Below, piece by piece: positions 1-11,075 of a DNA stretch of 64,000 nucleotides. The notes under the pieces are model-generated. The model searched no databases, was not told the origin of the DNA, and worked only from the letters and a program-made list of their open reading frames with translations. The first letter of the stretch is position 1; each line of letters opens with the position of its first letter. The stretch lies in assembly GCF_001640805.2 (NCBI RefSeq), contig NC_066852.1:5006194-5070193 (forward strand), in the 5' to 3' direction. Made by a program: the position numbers and the translations under genes. Source of the DNA: Lates calcarifer. Its lineage: Eukaryota; Chordata; Actinopteri; Centropomidae.

Positions 1-1424
1 GACATCTCTAGACCTCAGTCAATTACACTGTGAGTTTGGAATAGATATACTGTTTACAGTATGCTCTGTACTTTAGGGAAAGTGTACAAAAGTACATAAA
101 GTGTCCTAAACTCCTCAACACTCATGGGTCTGGTTGTTTGTTTGGCTGTGTGTTTTCTGATTTGCACAGATAAAAGGAACACAGACAGTTCCACATCCAG
201 ATATTTTTTTCTCAGCTACAATAGTGGCACTGTTCAACAGGGATACAGAGAGAAATCAATCATAAAAAAGGAAGAGATACCAATTTTTCTACTGACAGGA
301 GACTCACTAGACCAGAATGTAATGCAGACACAATACCTGGCTGGAAACCCAGTCTGTTTCTGATACTAAAACTGTCACTTTGGCTTTTGCTCCCCCTTTC
401 TATGCTTAAATAACCTGTTGGAAATTGTCCAGGCTCATTGTCTGAAGGATGATAAAATTAATGTTGAGTGTTTGATCACAAAATACAGAATGTGTCCAGG
501 GAATTCCCTTCATAATAATCATAATCCAGTGAAAGCAAATTTTATCTGTTTTTAAAGAGCTGAGCTGCATTAAAAAAAAAAAAAGAAAGAAAGAAAGGAA
601 ATGAAAGAAATCATTACAGACTGTTTGACAGGGTTTTCCCACTAAGACAACTAAGACACCTTGCTGACAGGATGGCCAGATCCCAAACCTTAATAGCAGT
701 CAACTTTCAAATTGGCTGAGAGATCCAGTACTTGGAGAGAGGCCAACAGTGGGTGGCACTGTCACAAACTGTCCTGCTGAAACACTCAGCTGACAGTCAG
801 CGTACTTTTCAAAATTGCACTTCACACCAAAATGGTTTGTACTGTCTGTTGTGATGATACTTAAAGTTGTGTTTCAAATGAAATCCTCCATGTGCTCTTG
901 AGAGCTCAACTCCATCAGAGCAGCAAGATATAAAGTTGATGCTAATTAAAGGATAATTGCAGCAGTTATTAGCCATTCATGACTCTGGGGAGGGCATGAA
1001 TTCACATCTTATCTTTGGGTGCCACTGTGAGGTTGATATGTCTATTTTCCTATACTTGATTCAAATATCCTACTATGTATGGTAGATTCATAGGAAAACA
1101 GTAGCATGTAATTCAATGTTACTGTAATTCTGTTTCATTGATATCAGCTTTTGGGGTTTACTCGTCACTCACCTTTAACTGTATTATGTTCAGGCTGACT
1201 GTTTGTATTGCTTGCACCTAGGAAGACACAATCTCCAAAGATCATTAATCCAATTTGAGCTGTAGCAGCCTAATGAGTGTTTCTTGCACCCAGATTTCTG
1301 GGACCTTAAACCACACTTGCTGTTAGCATCAGTAATCACAAGTGTTACCAAATCAGTCAAGGAAAACAGATGTTCTATAGAGTCTAACTCTCCATGCCAC
1401 AATGAGGTTAATGTGTGGTTTTAA
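1..1424. other. Unique intronic sequence
   Basis: AT-rich non-coding DNA with a short A/GA-rich run near 571-610. The open frames here (70-79 codons) have no recognisable protein character. No RNA gene or repeat end was recognised. Confidence 0.5.
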
Positions 1425-1490
1425 CTGAAATATTTCAACAAATACTGGATGGATTGTTGTGAAATTTGGTAAAACACTTTCATATCCCCA
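1425..1490 (+). repeat. Short fragment of a dispersed fish repeat
   Basis: The run CTGAAATATTTCAACAAATA followed by TGGATGGATTG and GAAATTTGGTA matches a dispersed repeat I know from percomorph genomes. The same motif pair recurs in this window at about 32500-32545 inside a longer copy. Only the core is left here. Confidence 0.6.
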
Positions 1491-2619
1491 TTCAGATAAA
1501 ATATTATTATTAAGAATTATCCCATAACTTTATGACCAAGTATCTGCAAAACAAATATAAATAACTCATCTAATAACTAAATATTTGCATACTAAGATGC
1601 AACACTGAAAATGCCTTTATAGCTGCTAAACATTATTGTTATTGTGAAACACCAATTATTTCATTTATTATGGACTCTAATCATATCAAGTACACACAAT
1701 ATTCCCATCCTATACACTGAAAATCATATGGTGCACTTGTCAGGGTCAAACAGCACCTTTAGAGAAAGATGATTATAATTCTTGACACTTCCATCTTACA
1801 TTTATAAAGATCAAATCATCAGACTTCTTCACAGTTTCCTATAAAAACGCTGTACAGGAATCTCTACTTTTTAACTTTCAGAGGGGATTTCATAAACTGC
1901 AGCAACTTGAACAAAAATATTCACTTCTTAAATAAAGGGGACAGATACAAGGCTCTACCCCTATACCAAAGATCCATTCATTTACTAACTGTGGTTAAAG
2001 TGAATTTTTATGTATTACCATTTATCCAATGTGTATTCAAGGTCCTATCCCTTTTTATTGCTCTGGCCTGTCCCTCAGGGTGTTCTCATGTCCTCTCCTG
2101 TTTCCTTCTGTCCTCCTAAAAACTTGATTTGTTGCTTATATTTTATCTAATTCTATTGCACACTGACACTGCATGAAGCCCGTCAAGGTGTCCAAACACA
2201 TTTACTCAAATGTGTTTACACTCCACCAAACACAATTGGCAGCATTCAGAGGTGGGTTTACAAAGGTCCTTGCTGTCAGGATAAAAGTAGCAGCCACTGG
2301 TGAGTGGAGGAGTCAAACAGGTGGTTTATATCTTCACCAAGCTCACACTGTTGTCAACATGGCAACATGGACCATAGTGCACACTGGGAATTGTAAATTA
2401 TTTCTGGAAACTAGGACAAAAATGACAAAACATAATAGAATGCACTCACCTCATGTGGTAATGTTTTGAAAACCTGATTTTCTCATCCAAACTTTGGGAA
2501 CATGTTCTCCACAAGAATGTTAAGTATCAACTGTGAGCTTGATAAACAGTAAAATCCCCAGAATGACAACAATCACATGAAGGCTGTCAACACTCTGCTC
2601 TGCTCACCAACCCAACAGG

Positions 2620-2620
<1 letters not shown>
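1491..2620. other. Unique intronic sequence
   Basis: AT-rich DNA with no recognisable gene or repeat. The frames at 1907-2119 and 2173-2469 lack any family resemblance and are treated as chance. Confidence 0.45.

Positions 2621-2673
<53 letters not shown>
2621..2673. repeat. Compound (TA)n(TG)n microsatellite
   Basis: Eight or so TA units pass directly into about eighteen TG units. It produces a spurious frame with runs of Val-Cys at 2577-2783. Confidence 0.95.
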
Positions 2674-2675
<2 letters not shown>

Positions 2676-4540
2676 AGAGCAGCTTCTTCTGCAAGAGCAT
2701 TTGAAGAAACTAATACATTCCTGTATGCCCAGTGCTGCTATAAGGACGGTGTACTAAAAATGACACTGAAAACAGATCTGTGAGTCAGCTCCCCCCTCAT
2801 GGGTCCACAGGTATAGGTTAACACAGAGTATAGTAAATGGATAAAAATATGCTGATATGCAACTTGACACTTGTTGTCCTTGCAGACCTAAAAGTCATCA
2901 CAAGTAAGTGAAGTGTGTTGTTCTGTGAAGTGCTGTGTGTTTGTGGCATATCAGGATGAAATGGGATATATCACTCAACGGTGTGTAAAATGATTCTTAA
3001 CAGCAAACAAAGAGACAACAACTGCCAAACATAAAGTGAATGTACTCTGTAATGATCATCACGCTACATTGCCTGAAATGTCAGCACCTGTGAAAATTTC
3101 AATTTACCACAAATCTACGCCAAGTCGCAAATTTGCATATCTTTAGCATTCTCTGGAAAGCAGTTTGGAAAATGCGCCTGGAAAGAGAAGGTTATGACAT
3201 GGCGAGCTCTCGCCCTTCAGAGTCCCTGGGACAGAACGGATTCATATTAAAGACAGATTATTGTTTTCTCACCACACAATGCCTAGCCTTCAATCCAATG
3301 GACCACACTGGATGAATAGCATTACTCATACTGTCATTTCCTACTGCCACTGCAGGGTCAGAGGAGACAGTGGTATGGGAATCCAGCTCTATCACAGTGC
3401 TCCATCAAAGTCGAGACGTGAATCAGAAATAGTGGAGAAATACTCCCCACAGGACAAGTGTGACAGACATTTTAAGTACAGAATATGTTACTCACTGCTG
3501 AGCCACTGTTGACCTACTGGCTGTACTCACAGCTAATACATTTTTTAGAAACTAAACTGAAATTGGCTTCGACAGCTAAACACATTTTTAGAATATATTT
3601 TGGAACAGTAGATGGTTCATTTACATGTAAATTGGTTGTGAACATGAGAGTTCAACTTTTAGATACAGCAAGGTTTTCCAACTTACCAGCACAGTGTAGA
3701 AGTTCCTTTATATCAAGACCACAGAAAATACTAGCATAATCCACTAAAACAGCGTCAAATAAAATTCCTGTCAACAGCTCCAAGATTCTTTTATATCAGT
3801 GTGCAAAGTAAACTGATAAAATACCTCAGCTTCATGCTACATTAGCAGTCAACTCTATCTCTTCTGTATTCCATTCACATGCAGGTAGATTGTAGCATTG
3901 ACTAAGGTGAACAGTTTGTTTTAAAATTGATGTATGTACAATTTGAACATGGCCACAGTGGTTTCTGTGCTTAAACTTAGAGTAGTTCAGTTGTAGACAG
4001 ATTTGTAGGAGTGAAATCATTTAAACATGTTTACACAACAGTAACAATGTGAACATTTTTCAGATAAGTTCAGTATAAATCGTAGTCAAAAAAGTTATCA
4101 GACCTTTAGGGTTATACAGTATGTTTCTACAATCTTGTCAACCCAGAACACTAGCACTAATAGAACTGAGCTGGTGGTGTTTCATAAAGAGGGTGTTTTA
4201 TAAATGTTAGAAGAGCTTATAGTTAAAAGCCTGTCTTGAAGGAGCCTAATTATCTGAACTAGGGTGTGACTGTCTTTTAAAGCTAACTAACAGTTAATGA
4301 GATCAGAAAAATAACTGCTTATTCATTGACCAGAGAAATAAATAAAATGATATGTAAGACGAGACAAAATTGTGATTTCCACTGAGATGATATTAAATAT
4401 ATAATATTAAAACTACAAAAAGAATGAAACAAAATTGAACAAAACCACTGCAACTACAATGTTGCAGTTCACCAGTGAGCCCAGACTCTGAAATGATGAA
4501 CATCACACACTGTTAAATGCAAACAGAGGTACACTCCAAC
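2674..4540. other. Unique intronic sequence
   Basis: Non-coding DNA of moderate AT content. Three overlapping frames between 3133 and 3739 (60-84 codons) show no conserved motifs. Nothing else was recognised. Confidence 0.45.
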
Positions 4541-4660
4541 AGTGGTGGTTTACTCAGGTATCGTACTTAAGTATAAATTTAAGTCACTACTTACATTACG
4601 TTGCAATTTTAAGCAACTTTACACTTCTACCACAGAAATGTGCTAGTCCACTACATGCAA
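4541..4660 (+). repeat. Dispersed 'TACTTAAGTA' fish repeat fragment
   Basis: The sequence runs from a TTTACTCAGGTA-like start through CGTACTTAAGTATAAATTTA to a CACTTCTACC...GTCCACTACAT end. This order (ACTCAAGTA, GTACTTAAGTACAAATTT, ACTTCTACTCCACTACATTT) is that of a very common percomorph dispersed repeat. It is degenerate and lacks clear ends. Confidence 0.65.
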
Positions 4661-5585
4661 TAAACAGCTTACTGAACTTACTTGAATTGGGATTCATGAT
4701 AACAGTATCACTGTTTGCTCCACCTTGCTTTTACCTAATTGACCAGCAGCAGTTTTATTTGAATTATTTAGTTTACTTATGTTGCATTTATGTTACTTCA
4801 TTTTTTGGGGTGGGGGTGCTAGGTTGATACGTAGCACGTTAGCTTAAGCAAACAATTGCTTATTTCAACAATCCAGCAGTTACAACAACATGGTCATTGA
4901 TTCTCTGCTAACTCCTTGGGGAGATACTGAATTCTCTGTGTTCACCAGCTAGTCTCTAACTGTGTCTGTCTGCTGTTTGGTGTGTACAGTTTTTTAGTGC
5001 TTCTCTCTGAAAATAGCTGCCTCCTGAGGTTGAAAACAGTGCTATGAGAGCCGTGAGAGTACACAACTACAGCAAAGTTGAAGCTCTGAAACAATGAAAA
5101 TGGTTAAATGTTATAAATTAGTTGATACTGTACAACCACTGTATTGCTGTCATGTTGTGACTATTACCAGAGATCACAGGAGGCCTTATTAGTCTCCCCT
5201 CCCCTTCCTGGAAAAATTTGTTTGATTAAACTGCTCACCAGAACCACCAGGACAGCTACATATGGTGGAAGCACATTAAGTGCTGATGCTCTATGAACAC
5301 AAGGCATTCAATGAATACAACAAATCATTACCATAATTATTCATAATTGTACATTCAGTATTCATCTATTCAAGGTCATGGGCACTGGCTGGTATATATA
5401 TCAAATGCTACTGGCTTGTCACAATTAATCATTCAGAAACAGCTAACTGGTGGGCAGCCTCAAAGCTCATGTCAATGATTCTTCACCATTACAATGGTGG
5501 GTGTATGCACAGACAGCCAGACAGCTTTGAGTGCCTAGTGGCAGTCATTACACCATTAGTGTTGTTTCTTCTGTTAAAAAACATA

Positions 5586-5590
<5 letters not shown>
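4661..5590. other. Unique intronic sequence
   Basis: AT-rich sequence with no supported gene. It contains a G-rich run near 4807-4818 and otherwise nothing distinctive. Confidence 0.45.

Positions 5591-5629
<39 letters not shown>
5591..5629. repeat. (GT)n microsatellite
   Basis: About 19 uninterrupted GT units, preceded by an imperfect ATGTATGT stretch. Confidence 0.95.
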
Positions 5630-5632
<3 letters not shown>

Positions 5633-6240
5633 TGTATGTTTGTAACTTTCTTCAGGAAACGCTGGCATATTGTCAAACTGGTCTGGTCTTTAGTGTTTCA
5701 TCTCATCATAAAGGATAATGAAAAAAATACTGAATAGGTTTTTACTCTTAATGCAGTTAGAAAAAAAAAAGCTTCTTTTTTTTCCCTCAAATTGGAACAT
5801 ATGCTCTGTGTGACCATTATTCATTTCCACTTCTACATGTTAAGCTGATAGCAATCAGTGATTCACACCGATAAGGAGATTTTGTAGAACTACAGAAACA
5901 AGAGCTGGAGGAGAAGATGAAGAGGCAGGTTGAAATAAAATATTCACTGAATAAATTAATGATCAAATATCATCAGACCTTCAGTTAAAACATCAACGAT
6001 AATTATATATGCAGCCAAAACAATCAAAATTTTAATAAACAGTGAGTAACGGAAACTTGTGATTGTCGGTAAATAAATGAATAACACTGAATCAAAGTTC
6101 TGAAAAAACTGACTGTTAAACAGAAAGATAAACAATAAATAATGTAGAATGAATGTACAGTGCTAGGATTTTAACTTAAGCTGTACATTACTGTGCATGG
6201 GCTGCATTTCCAGATTGAATTTGATCATCTGGAGCAGACT
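5630..6240. other. Unique AT-rich intronic sequence
   Basis: Very AT-rich, including a poly-A run at about 5761-5770 next to a poly-T run. No gene or repeat end was recognised. Confidence 0.4.
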
Positions 6241-6490
6241 GGTAACAGTACAGTATAACAAGAACCTTCCAGAGGATCTGAGACTTGCCCTTACTCTAAC
6301 TCCTTTTAAATTAATCTCAGAACGTTTATGTTCCCCTCTGTGTGTTATTAAAATTTCAGACTTCTTAAAATTACACTTTGCCCTTTTCTTCATTTTCTGA
6401 TTTTCGTTTCTGTATCTTTAATCTTTTTTTTTTCTTTTTTTTTCTTGTTTATGCCTTAAAGCACTTTGAATTCATGGAACGTATGAACAT
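6241..6490 (+). mobile_element. LINE 3'-end relic (C-terminal ORF2 and tail)
   Basis: The plus strand encodes KNLPEDLRLALTLTPFK, which matches the WNSLPEDIRLA...LTSFKSKLKTYLF ending of many fish LINE ORF2 proteins. It is followed by a degenerate spacer and by TTAAAGCACTTTGAA, a common LINE 3'UTR motif. No intact reverse transcriptase remains; the copy is 5'-truncated, as is usual for LINEs. Confidence 0.7.
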
Positions 6491-6979
6491 TTTCTGTATT
6501 TCCCAGTCTTTACTTGCAGTTAGTTGCATGAATATCTTAACACAGAGGTGGTGGCCCTGACTTTGTTTAAAGGGATTTACAGTCCATGCTAAAACTTGGA
6601 TCTCCTATGGATGTTAGATATCACAACTGCATTAATATTAATGTTTCAGATTTTCTAGGAACTGCCATTGTGTTTCTAAGGCCTGCACACATACAGTGCA
6701 TACATACAATTTTTTTCTAGATTATGTACAAATTGCTTTAGCTCTAATGTGTTTGATATGCAAAACAGTCTATTTTGTACTTTTTCAGGGTTAAGCTTTT
6801 AATATTTGAAGAAATGTAGTGATAAATGTGTGTGGATGACCATACAGCTGATCTAAATGACTTCCAGGGAGCTGCATGCATATACATTGAACTGTCTTCC
6901 ATGAGTCCCTCATGTCATAGAAAGGTTAAAAGACCACAACATTCAAAAAGTTTTTATTCTCATTAAGTACTTCCCAGTG
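6491..6979. other. Unique intronic sequence
   Basis: AT-rich DNA with no gene or repeat that I could recognise. Confidence 0.4.
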
Positions 6980-7035
6980 GTTAAATTAGATTGGATAAAA
7001 CTTTAATGATCCCTGTGAGGGAAACTGATGGGATG
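6980..7035 (+). repeat. Short 'ACTTTAATGATCCC' dispersed repeat fragment
   Basis: GATAAAACTTTAATGATCCC followed by GAGGGAAACTG resembles the widespread fish repeat end GATA-ACTTTATTGATCCC-GAGGGAAATT. Only about 50 bp is recognisable. Confidence 0.5.
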
Positions 7036-7369
7036 ATTGATGGGATGTCACTTTACAATTATAAGAAAGCTGAAGCATTCCATACCTCATGGCACTTTAT
7101 AAGAAGCAGCAGAGAACGGCAGCTCAGTCATTTGCCATGTACTCTCAGATTCTAATATTTAATAGTCATTATAAGTTATCTAAACTCTGTGGCTAGTGTG
7201 GGTTACAGTATATGCAGGATTGTGATGAGTAGTATGTTATACAGTCTATACTGTAATTTACATGGTGTGAAAAAGCTCTACAAGTTGCTGATCCTTCTAC
7301 AATCAGGCAATATTAAAATGATCAGTTTATAACAAAAGTTTATAAGTTTATTCTGTTTATCATCAAAAA

Positions 7370-7400
7370 AACAGACTAATACATTTGGTATTAGTCTGTT
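7370..7400. repeat. Perfect 13-bp inverted repeat (hairpin)
   Basis: AACAGACTAATAC and GTATTAGTCTGTT face each other across a five-base loop (ATTTG). Flanking A and T runs extend the pairing. It is not followed by a gene and may be a small MITE remnant or a chance palindrome. Confidence 0.85.
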
Positions 7401-9169
7401 CTTTTTTCAAAGTGAGGCGCACTCTCAACTGTCAGAACTTCTATTGCGTGTACAGGCAGAGCTCAATCTAGCCAGCTATAGCTGTACATACTGTGCATAA
7501 TGCAACAGTGATTGTAAAATGGGTTATATTCCATGTTCATGGAGTATTTTGTTTAAAAAATGTCCAGGAACCATGGGGTGCTCCAAAGTTTGGGTATTTT
7601 CTGTTTCTGCAGTTACCTAGATTATTTTTATTATTGTTATGTAGGTTTAAAAACCAGTTGACTGAGGGTCAGAGAGATAAAGATGAGAGACAGATATGCA
7701 CATGAGTGGAAATGTGGAACAAAATTTGAGCATTTCATGGCATTCAGTGTAATTCTCTGTCAGTGAAGTGTGTGGAACAACACTGCACACTGGCCATCTA
7801 TGTGGATGACAACAACCAGAGCAGAGTCTTTATAGGTCCACTCAACCTGACCCAGGGCATGAGTCAGACCTGGTCTAGATTATATTAGGTGTGGGCTTGT
7901 TGATGCTAATGTTCAACTTGTACACGGTCCCTGTCCCCTTCATGCACTCACTGCCTCACTCCCTCTTTCCCCCCTCACAATTTTCATTTTTGTACTGTTG
8001 TTTAAAATATTCCAAAATTATAACTGTTAGATTCAAATTTGTATAAAACCCACAAATGTTCTGCAGCTTTTAGTGATATCATCATAAAAAGATTCTCTCA
8101 GTACCCCTGACTCTGATTCTCCCAATAGAGTCAACTATTATCATATCAGACATTATAATGTATAAAAGTTACATATAATATTCATAATACAGTATATCCT
8201 GTGTCTCATTTTCTTCAGTGTTGATGCTTGTTACTTGACTACAACACTGTAAGACATTCAGAACACTTTCTGTGTAGCTGTAATCTGACTGTCAGCCATG
8301 CTGCTTAAATGGAAATAGATCATGAATAGAGTGTATGCAGTTCTGTAGTGGCAAACAAACAGAGCACTGGTGTAGCATGGAATGGGTGGTTAGAATGTAA
8401 ACAGCTCCACTTCAATTGACATAAATTATCACTTGCCACCGTGAGCTCATTTTCTAATCTGTCCTCATTTTACAATAAAATGGATTTCCAGATGCTGCAT
8501 TGGTCTCTGGGTATATTTCAGTTCTCACAGCAGGTGTTTTGTTTGTACCCCATCTTTAACTCTTACCTTTAGCACATCACTGGTCTCACTTTTATTGAAC
8601 ATTTTTAATATAATTGACTTTTTTTCTTTAACAAACTCAAACTTAAATAATTTATTTTAATATTTAACACTGGTTTGATGGAGTGATAAAGTACATCATG
8701 GATCATCATCTCAAATATTAAACTAATACTTAATAATGAGGGGGTTTTCCTCTACAACATCCATATAGAGAATGCTGACTTTATAGTCAATTGTTGTTTC
8801 TTTTTGCATTGTCATTGTTGCTGCCCTTGTACCATGTGTCTCTAACTTAATACTCTTCACAAGCTAACAGATTCTAAAATAAATCTATTTCATGATTCAC
8901 ATCTCAGACTGTCACCACAATTTTACTTGCTAATACTCTTCCTACGCAGAAAATAAGAGATCCTAAAGCCCAGTTGTTTTCCCATTCCAACATCATTATT
9001 CTGTCTGCGCTAAAATGCTAAACAGGAGTGACAGAGGCATCAATGTGTGCTCATTCGAATCATCATAGTCACTAGAAACTCATTGTGAACTGATTTGGTC
9101 ATCTTTAAATTGATTACAAAATGTCAGTTTTAGTAATGTTCCCAGAGCCAGATGCCACTGTAACCTTTA
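7401..9169. other. Unique intronic sequence
   Basis: AT-rich non-coding DNA. The only notable frame (7493-7705, 70 codons) has no recognisable domain. Confidence 0.45.
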
Positions 9170-9420
9170 CAAATGTTGTGTGCCAGCAGTGGTTTATTAC
9201 TCTGGTGGGAAAAATAAAATGATACAGATGGGAATAAAATGAGCAAATAGAACGGTAATTTGTTCTGTATCAATTTGCGATATCAGATTATAAATTAAAT
9301 AAGGGCACACTGAAACAGCAGCCCTCGCTGTGTTATTAAAGACAGATATGCGGTCAGCATCATCTAAGCTCAAACTGACATTCCTTATGAAAAACAAGCT
9401 GCACTTAATGTTGCTAAAAC
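9170..9420. promoter_or_regulatory. Candidate conserved non-coding element
   Basis: A compositionally complex block with no repeats or homopolymers, with homeodomain-type AT cores around ATTATAAATTAAATAAG (about 9287-9303). It has the look of a conserved intronic enhancer. This rests on appearance only. Confidence 0.22.
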
Positions 9421-10044
9421 TGTTACTAAAGAGAGTTACTCAAAAACAATTATACTTTAATCATAATTAAGTCAACACTGTATTTATTCTAAAGCCAATT
9501 TCTTATTTAGGATACATAAACACATTTATCATATTTAAATTCAAGTAGGATACATTAAACAATGGTAATGTATTACAGCACTAGAAAGTCATCTATAAAC
9601 TCAACAACTTATTCTCATAGAACTGGGGTAAAAATAAACAATGATTGCCTATTTTAACATGTTTGGCCCTTTAATAGGCCCTGCACTTTTAGGGACTGCA
9701 ACCAAATGACTGCCTCCCAAACCCACCAGTAAAATATGAAAGGACAGCCATTACTCAAAACTAAGCTGTAGTCACTGTTGTACAACTAAGTGGACATCTG
9801 TACCCTCAACACAGTGGTACATCATAGCATGATAGAACACTGCCTCAGTGTCTGCATGTTTCTTCTTAGTGATAAGTTTGGACTTAAAAATTAGGAAACC
9901 AAAATTGTCATTCAAAAATTTAAATAGATTTAAAAATAAATAAATAAATAAAAATCCTTTTTGTGCTTTGGCAGAGAGCAGTGAAGAAAACAACACCAAC
10001 CAAGTCCCATAGTGTTGAGCACAGGCCAGGAGACAGACAGAAGT

Positions 10045-10337
10045 ATGTGGTAGACAGTCACAAGCTGCTACACCACAGCTATCTGGTGCTACTGGTCAGG
10101 GTCACATCAGCATGCTGAGCACACACCTAGAGGACAGCTAGTTTAACACAAGCTGCTACACCTGACCCAGTATTCCTGCTGCACAGAGGGGAAGCATTGA
10201 CTGCATCCACCGTGGCAAGTATTCACAAGTGGTTAGAACCAATGATGGTGTAGACCCAGATGCATTCAAGAGATGGGCCATGGTGTTAACCAAGACTCTG
10301 CTACACAAAACAAAACAGCTAAAGGAGGGTCCAAAGA
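10045..10337 (+). other. Unclassified segment upstream of LINE relic, with 15-bp direct repeat
   Basis: ACAAGCTGCTACACC occurs twice exactly, at 10060-10074 and 10148-10162. The block abuts the LINE relic at 10338 and could be more of the same element, too decayed to recognise, or unique sequence. Confidence 0.35.
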
Positions 10338-10660
10338 CTGCAACTAATACAAAAGACTACTGCCAAGACCCATTCTAAGAGAGGTGACGGCATCATACCA
10401 GTCCTTACTGCCCTTCACTGGTTACCTTTGGTTAGAACTGATTTTAAAGATTTAACTGCTTGTTTTTAAAACCTTGAATGGTAAAGGTCCAACCTATACC
10501 TGTGATCTCCTAAGTCACTATAAGCCTGATCACCGCTTGAGATCCTCTGGCAGGGCCCTGCTAATGTTTCCTAAATCTCCACTTGTTATCAAAGGTGACA
10601 GGTTCTTTGCTGTCTAGGCCTCTGAGCTGTGGAATTCGCTGCCTGTGGATCTCAGCCAGC
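10338..10660 (+). mobile_element. LINE ORF2 C-terminal relic
   Basis: Read across a few frameshifts, the plus strand encodes LQLIQKTTAKT, IIPVLTALHWLPL, LLVFKTLNGKGPTY, HRLRSSGRALLMFPK and ASELWNSLPVDLSQL. These occur in the same order as the C-terminal end of fish non-LTR retrotransposon ORF2 proteins (LQLIQNAAARLLT, ITPVLASLHWLPV, LLVFKALNG, LRSSGQGLL, LWNSLPLDLR). There are several breaks, including a stop where a Trp codon is expected. The relic is inactive and 5'-truncated. Confidence 0.85.
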
Positions 10661-10666
10661 TAACCC

Positions 10667-11075
10667 TGTCTTGTAGAAATTACATTTCTATGCAACAAAT
10701 CAGCAGCAGCAAATACATTTTGTAGGAAATGTAATTGCAGCCAGATTATGTTTTCTATTTACATAACATACTGAATGTATCCACATGTTCACAGGCAACA
10801 TGTTCCGTTCCCTCCAAAATATCAGATCTTGCAACACAATATCCACGTGTAGTGATGTCACATCATTATTACTTTTTTATAGTTATGCTTAGACTGACAG
10901 CACTTAGTTATGGTTAAGGAAAGATCCTGGTGTGGTTTAATACAAAAAAAAAAAAGTTTACAGTTACTGAAGACACAAGATGTTTATTTACATTTAACCA
11001 AAACCACCATCTTTCCTTAACCTTAACCAAAGTGTCTTTGTTGCCTAAACCACAGATTGTACTGTGGACACAGTT
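10667..11075 (+). mobile_element. MITE-like repeat, copy 1 (3' terminal repeat not seen)
   Basis: It begins CTGTCTTGTAGAAATTACAT and shares the order of motifs with the copy at 18337: GCAAATACATTTTGTAGGA, GTTTAATAC, ATTTA, CCTTAACCAAA and TTTGTTGCCTAAACCACAGA. In addition it carries GGTTAAGGAAAGATCCTGGT, matched by the copy at 33013. It lies immediately after a LINE relic. The right-hand inverted repeat was not found, so it is probably truncated. Confidence 0.75.

Noticed and set aside
2577..2783. Frame with Val-Cys runs
   Set aside because: It is produced by a (TG)n microsatellite; the same holds for frames over the CA/GT arrays at 5.6, 22.4 and 26.5 kb.
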